A stretch of DNA of 64,000 nt from Turritopsis dohrnii (lineage: Eukaryota > Cnidaria > Hydrozoa > Anthoathecata > Oceaniidae), in the NCBI GenBank assembly GCA_027922465.2, contig BQMF02000435.1, forward strand, positions 248,001-312,000, written 5' to 3'. Of this stretch, positions 18,252-30,500 are shown one piece after another (within the stretch, counting starts at the first letter, position 1; every line of letters starts with the position of its first letter). The notes under the pieces were generated by a model. That model did not search any database, was not told the DNA's origin, and saw nothing but the letters and a program-made list of their open reading frames with translations. The position numbers and the translations under genes were made by a program.

Positions 18252-21200
18252 AATAAAATAACAAAAAAACAAAAAACAAAAACACTTTAGATATTTTTAT
18301 TTATTAAAAAGTGTGCAAAGCAGCAAGATCCAAATATACATGTTTGACATGAGGAAGATGCTGCTAAAAAGCAAGGAACTCGTTTTGAAATTCTAAAAGT
18401 TTTGGAAAAAATAAGGAACCAGGTAAAGGTTCCTTATATGTGATGTTCCAGGGGATTTTGATAACAAATGATAAAACGTTTTATAACGTTTAAACGTTTT
18501 ACACTTTGTTGAAAAACGTTTTTCAGTAACGAAAAAACGTTTTCTTGTCATGTACGCAACGTTGTAAACATTTTCTTAAACATTATTTCATTTTCGTAAA
18601 AAACGTTTTTTTTGCTTTCGAAAAAAAGTTTAAACGTTTTTACATAAAAAAAGATGAAAATGATTATTAACTTTTGTTTACAAAAAGCTTTTTCAGTTAC
18701 TCAACCCGCTCAAAACGCTTTAGCCTTCTGCTGTCCAAGAAGAATTCCTAGTTGGTCTGGAATCAATGGAAAATAGTCGTCCAAGGGCCATGTCATAAAT
18801 AATTACGCTATAAATTGTACTGAATAAGTGTAGTTTTACGTTAGAATTTAAATCCTGGAATACGGTTTAATCCGTAATACATAATGTCATTAATACCTGG
18901 TGGCTGTATTTCGTTATTAAAACCAGTTATAATACATTTTGTATAACCATTCACTTGAGAGAAAAACATTGACATCATTAAACTCAATCAAAACAAAAGA
19001 ATGCACCTTGTTCATAAATACATTTGCAGGTAACACATGTAATTATATTAATGCACTGATTACCTGGTTCTCATTCGATTAGAGATTCAAGAAACAACAG
19101 CTGTCTCAAAAGTTACTACAAATAGAAACCGTCCACTATAATTCCATTAATTCTATAATAGAACAAAGTTGATAGAATCGCTATCTTGTAAATCGTTGGG
19201 GGAAAAGCTTCATGTTTATTTTCGTAAAGATGTCAGTGACGTATCCAGAGATTTTTGGGGGATAGCGTTTTCTTAGTTTAGTAACTTGCACTTATATAAA
19301 TTTTTTCATATCTGAAACAATTTCGTAAACATCTTACATTTATGTGGAAGACCTTAATAGAATAGAAGATTGAAGAATTTGCTCTATTCTGACTCAACGT
19401 AGCAACTGTTTGCAACACGGTGTCCACATAAGCGGCACTCAAATTTTCTTCACTTCTTCATATCGAGCAAGTCTACTCCGGCAAAATTCGCTGACGAGTA
19501 CAGAAATATTGACCAATCAGAAGCTTTTTCACTGGGGAACATCGTGTCTTCAATCGTTTGTCGAGATAAATCATAATATGATTATTTAAAATATTATTTT
19601 AAAGGTAGCTGGAAACTAAGATGCTTTCTAATTTCATTGAATAACACGAAAACGAGTCCTACTGGCACCACTTATGTTTTCATATTCTTTCGTTAGGTGA
19701 ACAAGGAATTCGTATAACGAAGGAAATTTCAAAATTACCTTAGTAACGGTGGTCGTTCTCCCTAGCAACAACGAAAAATCACTTAATATACCTCAGTGAT
19801 TTGCTGTCAATTAAGCACCAACGTACAGCATGTTTTTAAGAGTATCTACTGGTGCGATTAAAATCAAGGAGCGTTATATCAATTACCAAATAACCCTTTT
19901 GTGTGTGCTATTTACCGCAAGCCTGGCAATTTTTTCATTAAAATGGCTGCAGATGATTTCCCTACCGGAATTGTACCTTAAAAGCCACCTATTTATGTTA
20001 AATTGTAAGGCTACCAGAACTAATTCATGAATTCTTGCAATTTTTTCTTTCTTTCTTTACTTTTTCCTAATGTGTAAATAGTTAATAAGACAGCTTTAGC
20101 ATACTGTTTAAGGAAAGAATATTATTGTTATAATGAAGTTACATCATCTGCATATACAGTTCAGCAGTCTCCGTGTGAAAAGGAAGTACTTTCTCAGTAT
20201 TAAAAAAGTTTTTTTGGGCGTAATTTTTTGGGCGCCCATAGTGTTCAAACACTATCAAATTGTGCCTGGATAGGTCCCTGGATGTATTTTCACTCGGCGA
20301 AAGTCGTTTTGACCTATTGGGTTTGTAAACAAGGGGCTGCCAGTTCAACACCAGATACCATTTTGTTATGCTAAAAAAGTCTGTTACGGCAAGTACCGAA
20401 TTTTAAGGTGATCATGTTCACTATCCTTATCAAATATATCACGGGAACATATAAAACATGTATCCTGTGGATGATTTCCACAGCGATGGATAGAAGGCAG
20501 GAACCTCTCTGTTAAATATTCATTGTTTCCATTGCAAGTTGAAATTGAGCAGTTGTAATGATTCACAAGCAGGAGTTTACTCCCCGAGATCGTGACTTCA
20601 TCACGACAGCTACGCGATCGCGTTCCTGCGCGCTGTCGCGTAGCTAAAGCTATGCAATGGACGTATTTTTTTGCGTAGTTATGATTTAGCTTAACATGAA
20701 AAACTTTTTCTTGTTTATTAGATTTTTGCGTAAGCAAGAAATCTATTAAAACCTTCCATGTTCAATTGGTTCAATTTTCTCACTGTCCAAATATGTCCAT
20801 GACACTTGTTTATGTCTGATATGGCACGTTGTCAAAATGTCAATTCCCGTGAAAGGAAATGGCATATACATCCATTCTTAATTCAATATCGCATCAAAAT
20901 ATCTTTTGAATAGTTATGAGATGAATAATCAGAATGTCCAGAAACGATAGAAAGTGTTTATAATAATGTTTTTATGTTACTATTTCATTTTTTGAATTAT
21001 ACCAAGTGGTTATTATTTAAGTACAAAGTATGAACAAAAAATGTAGAAATCATTAGTACGCGATCCTGTAACTAATGTATTCTGGCTACGGCTTTTATCC
21101 CGCGGTTAGACATTTCTTCATGGTGAAACCTGTTTTGCCATTTTCGTCATACTCACAAAATGACTGCGAAAGAAAGCTTCTTCAGCTAAGATTATGAAAA

Positions 21201-21659
21201 TAAATAATTGAATAGTAACCTTTGTGATCAAAATTTTGAATATCGATGTGATTTAATGAGTTATTTGGCATCACTATGAATACTTTGTTTTTTATCGCAC
21301 CTAACCTTAAAAACATCTCACAAAACTTTCAAAGAGTACCTTTAAAACATCCTATTCCCAACTCTTTTTTCATTTTCTTGGCTCATGTGTTGAAGTTGGG
21401 AACTTCATTTCTTCTCTCTCTGTGAATAAGGTTAATGGTTTCTATAGTACCCTTAATATTATCCTTAATTATCAATTCTTTAACTGATAATCTGATGATA
21501 TCTCTGTTCCTTAATATATCTGGTATATTGTTTAACTGCTGGTATATTCTGTCTTAAAAACTGCCATGGTCACTCTGGCTTTTAAGAATAAGGGGTCAAA
21601 TTATCACCAGATCTTATTGTAATATTATTGAGAAAATTTTTGAAAAAACTTTAATTTTT
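18252..21659. other. Long gene-free stretch with AAACGTTT palindromes
   Basis: At 18470-18645 there are many copies of the palindromic core AAACGTTTT spaced 10-40 bases apart, probably a decayed repeat. The rest (to about 21650) has only short frames with no recognisable domain; one of 117 codons on the minus strand (20384-20737) contains scattered Cys/His but no family pattern. A GC-rich near-palindrome lies at 20607-20650 (GCTACGCGATCGCG and GCTGTCGCGTAGC). Confidence 0.4.
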
Positions 21660-21960
21660 GAATAATCAAAAAATTCAAAATCTTCACTGGAAACCATCAA
21701 GCATGGTGTTCCTCAAAGTTGTATATTAATGGTTATCATGATCTTCTAATTTTTTGAAGTATATCACTTTGCAGATGAAACAACTTTTTTGCATTAGCAA
21801 TTCTATAAAGTCACTATAAAAAGGTAAACATTGATTTAAAATTTCTCTGCCAATATGATTTCCCTTAATGCTGAGAAAACTGAAATTCTTTTATTTAAAC
21901 ACAAAGTTTCAGTATCTAAAAAGTCACTAAAAAATCACTGAAAGAACATGCCCTGGTTTT
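21660..21960 (+). pseudogene. LINE reverse transcriptase remnant
   Basis: Short blocks in shifting frames match RT: IKHGVPQSCIL (about 21690-21725), HFADETTFF (about 21768-21794, the catalytic box decayed from ADD to ADE) and NAEKTEILLFKH (about 21868-21903). No flanking tail or duplication was found. It abuts the inverted repeat at 22017. Confidence 0.55.
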
Positions 21961-22016
21961 TTTATGTGGATAATTGCACCACTTCTGTACTGAAGTGGTT
22001 CCATTCTAGAAAACCA

Positions 22017-23060
22017 CTTTGCTTCGTACTTGATAAAACATGAACCGGCCAGAACCAACCAGAACCGACCAGAACCCAGCAGGAACCGACCAGAACCCAG
22101 CAGGAACCCACCAAGAACCGACCAGAACCCAGCAGAGACCCATCAATACAGACCCTGCAAACAGGACCCAGGACCCTAAAAATCAAAGGCGAGACCCAGG
22201 ACCCAGGACTCAAACAATTCTCTTGAAAAGATATATATTAGCACACAGCCTTTTATTTTTAATGAGAAAATGATTTGACACTTTTTGTTAAAAGAAGTAT
22301 TGATTAACATTTACATTATCACACGTGGCTCCAGCTTTGAAGTTAACAAGAAAGGATTCACAGTTCTCCGAGCTACAATTGTATAAGGGAGAAAGGATCT
22401 GAATCTGGTGTGTCCCACCTATCACATATAGGCTCCCTGGTCTTGGGTCCCACCTGTTGTATGTAGGGTTGGGAGTCCCGATTCCCGGATCCCACTTTTC
22501 CAGTAGGCCTTTTACCACGTTACAAAAAATCACCCACACGATTATTTAAGTTAGTAGTGCACAAATAAATTTTAATACTTCACAATATCACACTGGTGAT
22601 ATTGGTGACTGGTGTCTAGGAAATTACTGCACTTTTAAATAGATCCACTTTGAAAAGCTGAAAAACTACATTGCAATACATTATTATTACGCAACTCGAC
22701 ACAATCAAGAGAATTGTTTGTTTAGAGAAATTTTGTGCACACTTCGGCACCCATATCCCGGGTCTGACTTTTGATTTGAGAGTCCTTGGTCCTTTGATGT
22801 AAAGATCCCTGGTCCCTTGATTTTAGGGTCTCGGGTCTCGGGTCCCACTTTTGATTTTAGTGTCGCGGGACGCGGCTCCCACCTTTGATTTTATGGTCCT
22901 GGGTCCCGTTTGCAGGGTCCCTATTGGTATGTCTGCTGGGTTCTGGTCGGTTCTTGGTGGGTTCTGCTGGGTTCCTGCTGGGTTCTGGTGGGTTCCTGCT
23001 GGGTTCTGGTCGGTTCTGGTCGGGTCTGGTCGGTTCATGTTTTATAAAGTACGACTTTGC
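22017..23060. repeat. Large inverted repeat with minisatellite arms
   Basis: The left arm (22017-22215) is a run of GAACC-GACCAGAACCCAGCAG units followed by GACCCAGGACC units. The right arm (about 22790-23060) is the same in inverted order (GGGTTCTGCTGGGTTCC). Outer borders match too: CTTTGCTTCGTACT on the left, AGTACGACTTTGC on the right. Reading frames over the arms (repeats such as QNPAGT and LVGSCW) are translation of the repeats, not genes. A further GGGTCCCAC-type copy lies near 22440-22495. Confidence 0.7.
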
Positions 23061-24584
23061 TTTCTTAAAAAATGTCTTGGTTTTGCTTGTGTTTTTAATT
23101 CTTATTACTGATTGATTTATCAAAATTACTGATTATTTCTGATAAATTTCTGATTATTAATCAGTATTTTTACTAATTATTTTATCAGTAATTACTGATT
23201 TGCCAAACAAATTACTGATAAATTGAACAAATTACCAATTTAATGTATTGTTTTCTAATTGGTATTATAAGTTACTGATTAATTAATCAGAAATTATAAC
23301 TTGTTAAGATTTTCCCTCAAACCCTCACAAATACTTAGGTCAGGGTGTTAGCTAAGGGTCCTACAGACGCCGTTAGACAGCTCTTTCCCAATCCAAAAAA
23401 CTAATAAGTTTCCCAATTGAGTCCAGCAATAAATTAATGGAAAGTTATTAAATAAGCTTGCTGTTAAAATAAATGATTTGATTCTGTTTTGAAACGTCGG
23501 CTTAAAGTCATCACTAACATGTGTTTCAGCTTCGTTATAAAAAAAACATCAGGTATGTTGATTCTTTTATCATTTTATTGAAAAGGAAATATGATAAGGG
23601 TTTATTTCTCATGTAGCGAAAGTGATTAAACGAAACTCTTTCTGAAATTACATGAATTGAAAGTCTTAAGTATAGTATCCATATGACCTTCCAAACTCAG
23701 GATTAAAGAGCCACTTTCTTAAAAGCATTTATCAACTTTTAATTGTAGGAATTATGCCGTTACATAATTTGAAATATTTCATCACAAAATTTGTGTTTTT
23801 TAATGTTTAGTTCCCAAAATATTTGTGATTTAGCCATAACTCAGTCTTCTCATTATGAGGCAAGCACTCGCGCTTGCTACAGTGCTCCTAGAGCGTAGTT
23901 AAGATGCGCTTTTAATCGCACATGTAAAAACATGCTCAACTATTTATATGAACCAGTATCTTAGTTTCCAGCTCCCTTTGTTTTATTTCGTTAGCGTAAC
24001 TGTCATTACGACATTCTTTCCGTATATCTAAATCTGCTGCAACAATTTTATGTTCTGTCGTTTCCGTAAATGTTAAGCAACGGTAACCATAATTTATTTC
24101 TCACGAGACACAACAAATTCCCTAACGCCCTGTAGTTATGTATATTGTTTAAAATTTTTAGTTCAAACTTTCATATCAATGAACAAATCTATCACTCTCT
24201 AAAATAAAAGTGGGATACACAAGGCCGATTATTATAATAAGATATAATCTTCAATTTTAACTACCTATGCATAACCCTTGAATCTGAGTAAAACTGATTA
24301 TAATTCCCAAAACTGTCTATAAAAAGCTGTAATCGTGGATTCAAAATTAATCTCACCGAATTGCAAAACACTATTATCCTGGTGAATTAAGTAGCTAGAA
24401 AAATTCTTGATTAATGCTTTCTTTTGGAAAGCACAGGTTGATAATGTTTTTGCAAAATTAAATAGCTGAAAATTAGATGCAGTTTTGACGCGTTGTCTTA
24501 AATGAGATATACACTCTTTGTATTATGACAACTGGGTAATATTATGTTTAATTTTAATTTAGTAGACCTATATGATTGAAGCTA
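23061..24584. other. Intergenic, no gene seen
   Basis: AT-rich. At 23105-23300 there are repeated TTACTGATT/AATCAGTAA palindromic words. No domain-bearing frame. The downstream part is the presumed 5' flank of the spliced gene beginning at 24585. Confidence 0.45.
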
Positions 24585-27500
24585 ATGATGGTATCAAAAA
24601 GAACTGAACAAATATGTGCAACTGCCGGCGATGCTGAATTTCCTGTGATGTATTATCCCAAGAGTACTACAAAAAGCAAGGTAAACTGATGTGCAGCAGC
24701 AAATGTCTTTGAACGAAAAGTCATGATAGTGATTTCTGTTAATTGCCAATTACCATTCGAGTCCTTTGAAAAATATAGGTGTTATATGCTGTTATCTTTT
24801 TCACTTGTTTTTCATGATGAACATGAAAAATGTTTGTAGATTTTTTCCGATAACAATTTTTAATCTTATTCTAGAAATTTCCATTGGCAAAGTTAACCAA
24901 AAATGCTGGTTCTGAGGAATGTAATGATGTATATTAATTTAGTTTATTTTTGCCAATCAGATTTACTTTTAGTTGGTCATCAGGGATTCAAAGGCAACCT
25001 TAAGATTGCAGATGTTATGTGTAGTCTTAAATGAGATATATAGATCTCTGTTTTGCAGCAACCTGTGAAATGATATCCATAGTGAATAAACTGTTTTGTC
25101 TTTAACATAGATACTTTGAACTTTTACGAAAAAGATGGAAAGGATCCAAAACATGCGGTGAAGCTGAAACGTCCTGGCCACAATTTTGTCCTAACCAAGC
25201 ATCAAGGTGGCTATGTTCGATATGATGTATTTCATTTTGGTGATAATATAAACAATATCAGTTCATACCTGTCATTTGAAGTGAGTAATGCAGACACAGA
25301 TTTCGGGAACAAGATCATAACAGCACTGAAAGGTTGGTGACTTGCATTGGTATATTCAATTCTTATTTCAATATTTTATACTCTGATAAACATTATGAAA
25401 TGTTGCAGCTTAGAATCATTTACTTATGAGCATATTACAATTAAAAAAGATATGAAGTGATTGATTGACTGCTGATTATAAGATATGTTCTAAAACAAGT
25501 TTCCTAAAGAGTCAAGCTTTAAAGGGAATGTGTGTTCTAAAATAGCGTGGTAAAATTTTGCTTTAATCTTTTTCTACTTTAAAAGGCATGCCAAAAGTAA
25601 TGTTCATTTAATAAATGTTTTTGACTGTATCTCTTATTTTTTATTCAACTTTTACCATCTTCTCGAGTTTTTGAATTTTAAAAAACACGCGATTGAGAAA
25701 ATGAACAGTTGTAAAATTTGCTAAATATGCAGATGATGTAACAATCAGGGTTCGCAAGTTAACTTGCGATTTAAAAATCTTTTACCCCTGGAAAATTAAA
25801 TACCTTCTGAGAGAATAATTGGTTTATTTAAAGGAAGAACAAACTATTTTTTCTTTTTTCCGCTGGTAGTAATAAGGCATGTGTGTTGGGGGTTGAGGGA
25901 TATCCAGGGCTGCGTGATTGGACTTGACACAAACTGTCAACAAGGAGCGTTTCTTAGTCTGAGTGGTTGTCAACAAGAACAGCATATTATTGTTATCGGC
26001 TGTCAACAAGGACAATAATTTAGGCGATGGGGTGACAAAAGTTTTGGACCAAAATACTTTTGGGTTGTGTGGCTATTACGTCATCAAAATGTTTGATTGT
26101 CAATGTCTCTCTAACGGTTGATCGAAGTGAAACGATCCCATACACTTTTTTGATCAGTTTTTCGAGCTGTACAACATGGGTTTATTTGTGTTTCCAGTTC
26201 CCAAATTGAAATTTTCATCACAGCGTTCGCACACAGGAAAGGTTTATTTTACACATCCTTTTTCGAAGTTAAACTCTGTAAAAAATAATAATCAGCTGTC
26301 AACAAGGACAGAGCCTAATCTGATATGGCTATAAGTTCTTGGATACAAGCTTAAAATACTGCCAACAATATGATGAAATCTATATCCTTACACAAACCAT
26401 CTACAAGGACGGTTTCTTAAGTATAAATACAGAACTGTCGACATAGACAGAACAATGCACCCCCGTCAATCCATGTTTAAATAAACAAGAATATACAACA
26501 TAGCTACATCATAAATACAAAAGAATACGAAGGCAGATAATACTATTTACAACTAGCCACTCCACAAACGCAAGAACGAATAAAGAATATAAATGAAAAA
26601 TAAAAACTATGTTCAACAAAATAAACGACAAGCTAATAAACAATAGCAAGTACAACAACCCCTGAGGTTGGGAGAGATAGGAAACTGCCGGCATCCGAAA
26701 CTGCCACCAACAAAATAGATAGGGCCAAGCAAAGTTGATGAAAGAAGATTGTCGCGTGCCTACTAACCATATCCGATCATTTATTGACGATGCTGAGCCC
26801 CCTATTAACTAGTGTTATTAAAAAAAGTTTAAAGATATAAAATCTTCAAATCAACACTTCTACATTCCCTTTAAATTCTTCACAAAATTTTTTTATTATT
26901 ACATAACTTGCAACCTGGGTAAAATTTTTTACAGAGTTTAACTTCGAAAAAGGATGTGTAAAATTAACCTTTCCTGTGTGCGAACGCTGTGATGAAAATT
27001 TCAATTTGGGAACTGGAAACAGAAATAAACCCATGTCGTAGAGCTCGAAAAACTGATCAAAAAAGTGTATGGGATCGTTTCACTTTGATCAACCGTTAGA
27101 GAGATATCGTCATCAAACATTTTGATGACGTAATAGCCACACAACCCAAAAGTATTTTGGTCCAAAACTTTTGCCACCCCATCGCCTGTATTGCCGACCC
27201 CAAAAAACGTAAGTTATCCCTATTGGTTCTTTGAGATATTTCCCCAAAAACGTTGTGTTCGATTGGGGATGCAATGCAATGATTGCCCAGTGAAGTGCTA
27301 CTATATAATAATCGTAAGAAACGCTCTCGCCTCTATGTGATTTTACATGCAACTAAAAAGAATTTAACTGTAATTTTAAACTATCACTCTCTAAAATAAA
27401 CGTATATAAGATAAGAACAAGATGAGAACAAGAATTATGTAGCTGCATGTATGTCTATTTGCAAGTACCAGTAACCACTGCCTGAGCTTTGCATTTAATT

Positions 27501-30500
27501 TGTGTTTATTTGTGTTAAATTTCTATTCTAGCATTCTCATACTGTATATTTGTTTACAAAGATGGATCCGTTCAGAAATATATATTGCATGTCTCATGTC
27601 GTCGATTATGTGTCACGAACGATAACCACAATGCGATTCAATTTCTTGTGTCTCCAAAAGCGGTCACCGATTCTATTATTGAATTAAAATGCAGAGAAAG
27701 CATTGATGTTCCAGTAACGCAAAACTCTCCAGATTTAAAATATTATGAGTTAACAATTCATCCTAAACAACCCGAACTCTTTAGAAAGATTGAGCTATTG
27801 GTTGGAACATTCCAGATTGCAGACATTTATCAAACTTTTAAATCACTGCTTGCAGAAGAAAATTTTTTTGCCAGTGGAGTTTCTGAAATATATGGCAATT
27901 CTTCATCTAATACCTATGAAACTGTTAACGAGTTTAAATCATCCACAGGTGCAACAGGTGCAACACTTAATGTGGCCACTGACACTAAGTATGGAAGTAA
28001 ACGACGACATGGAATTTACAGCTATGTCAAAACTATGCCTACACCAACTAATACTAGCCACACGTATGAATATGTGGAATTTAGAGGGAAGAAAGAAAAG
28101 TCAATCCTTGAGTATAATGAACTGACAAATTCTTGTAATGAGGTTCTCATTGATGACAAGGTATGTTTGTATTCCATCATGAAGGTTTTACACATGACAT
28201 TAGTTTACATGCAGATTGAAGCACCCACCCTTGCAACTCATAGGAGTAGATAGCTAGCTTTAGGATTGAACACTCCTGAAACACAGTTGCAATAACTCCA
28301 AATAAAGTGATAGATTGATAAAAACAAGGAAAGTTGCTAAAACCATTATGTTTTTAAAGTTGTCTTTGTGTTACAGAATGAAGAATTGAATTTTTTCGTG
28401 TCTGTTTTCGGTTCACTACAAACGTTATCAGACTATTGGTGTATCAGTATCATCTTTACAAAGTTTGGAGATCAAGAATCTTTTCAGGTATTATAGTTAT
28501 GATATCCAAGTTTGTATAACAGAATATAACATGCAAAAACTGATAATAAATACTTATTATAATGAAAATAGTTAATTAATTGTAAGATTTCATTTTGTAT
28601 ATGTTTAGGCAATCAAAGAGATTGAAGAAAGTGCTGACCACCATCTTATAGTTGGTTGTCGAAATGTACATACAGCCAGTGATCTTCTTGTTGATTTAGT
28701 CATACTGTCACAGCAGTTTGAGAGATTTGGTGATGAGATTGAAGTGAGTCAAATAAAAGAAAATCGACTTAGACTTATTCATAAGACCAACAGCTGTAGG
28801 ATAGTTTAAAATTGAATTGAATTGTTACATTTAATATTTCAGCGTGTTTCATTCAATGATTTAAAGTCACTTACCTCATCTGGAATGCAGAGTTGGATTG
28901 TGATAGATATGCTGGTGCGGTATCGTAATGAAGAAACAAAGCCAACGCAGTTTGCTGGATATGTAAAGCTAATGCCTTCCGCTGGTGATGGATCAGAGAA
29001 ACAGGTGCCCATAACTGATAAATTTCCTGGTGGGATAGAAAAAGTAAGGATTTTGCAAATTATCTAAAGTTAAATATCTTTTTTCTCTTTCTTTTTTTTT
29101 TTTTTTTTTGATTTGTGCCATCCAATAAAATGAAGTTATATCAGTAATTATGATACCTTGCTTTCAAAATAATGATACGTTTAATACGTTTAATTTGATT
29201 TAGTTTGCAACCTACTTTATTGGCCATTTTTATGCTGGATCTAATTTTGTCATGTAAATTAGATTTATGTTTTGTCACTCAAGTAACAATAAACCAAAAA
29301 ATTGCAATTTTTATGTTAAAAATCTGTGTGAATTTGCTTTTTCTCTGATAATGCTACCAACACGAAGGATTTGATTAAATCTTTGCCACACAATATTGGA
29401 TCATGCTCCTTCATTTTGTTTGTCAATAGTGATTTATTTGATAAACATTACTGAAAAGAAAGTTAGGGGATGAATTGACAATGTGATTTTTTTTTTACAG
29501 ACCTCGGAAGAGATTCTTAACGCAGCTCCCTCTTTATTTCAAACACCGGAACAAAGGAAATTATTCAAAGAGTTGTTAGATATGCATGACCCACTGAGTT
29601 ATGATTGGAAATATTTTGCTGATCTAATGGGATTGTCTCAACATGATATCAGAGTTGTTGATTCAAATAGATCTGGTGAATCATACACGGAACAAGTTCT
29701 CATGATTGTTGAAAGGCAAAACCCTGAGAATTATAATGTTCACTTTGTGAGAAGTGTTTTGGAAAAGATGCAAAGGAAAGACGTTCTGGATATAATACTT
29801 GATGACAGAGCTGTTGAAAACAGTGAGTAGTACCATTAAAATGATGAGTAGGAAGTAGTTGATGTGAATCCTATTCTCTTGGTAAGGAGGTGACCTGTAC
29901 AGTACAAAGTGCTCCTGGTGAAAGGTATGGTTGGTTTCCTCAGTTTGTTGGCGCTTTGTTTCGAAATCATCTAAAGAAGTGAAGTTGCTCACCGTTATAT
30001 ATGTTGTTGATGAACATATTTCCCGGAATAAATAATATTGGAATGATTAAAGATTATGGAGTTTACCCAAACCATTATTGTGTTTCTCTCCCTTAATGTA
30101 TTGCAAATATAGTAATGAGGTCTTGACATAATAGATTCATAAGATTTATTTTTTAAGTGTACATTAGATTTCACTTTCCCATTCTGCCAAGTTTGTCACC
30201 ATAAGGATTTGTTGGGAATGTGTTTTCCAAAACAGCATAGAAATGGACACCATTTTGAATTAATAATTTTCCTTTGTGGTACCAGTAAATGTTTGACTTT
30301 TCGGAAATGCTACAATAAATGAATCAGCTCAAATGCATATAAACTCATTTTATGAAATGATCTTCCTTTAGTTTCCAATCCTTTTTAGAATTTTATTTTT
30401 TTAAATGGTACATGTATTTAAAAACTATTTTTTAAGGTAGGTTTTTTCTGGATAATGTATGTGTTAATGTATTAATGTAATATTTATGCACCAGCTTTGA

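Noticed and set aside
20384..20737. 117-codon Cys/His-containing minus frame
   Set aside because: Cys/His spacing fits no finger family and no exon or neighbour support exists.
22040..23123. Pro/Asn/Thr-rich and Gly/Trp/Val-rich frames
   Set aside because: Translations of minisatellite units; both strands and several frames are open for the same reason.
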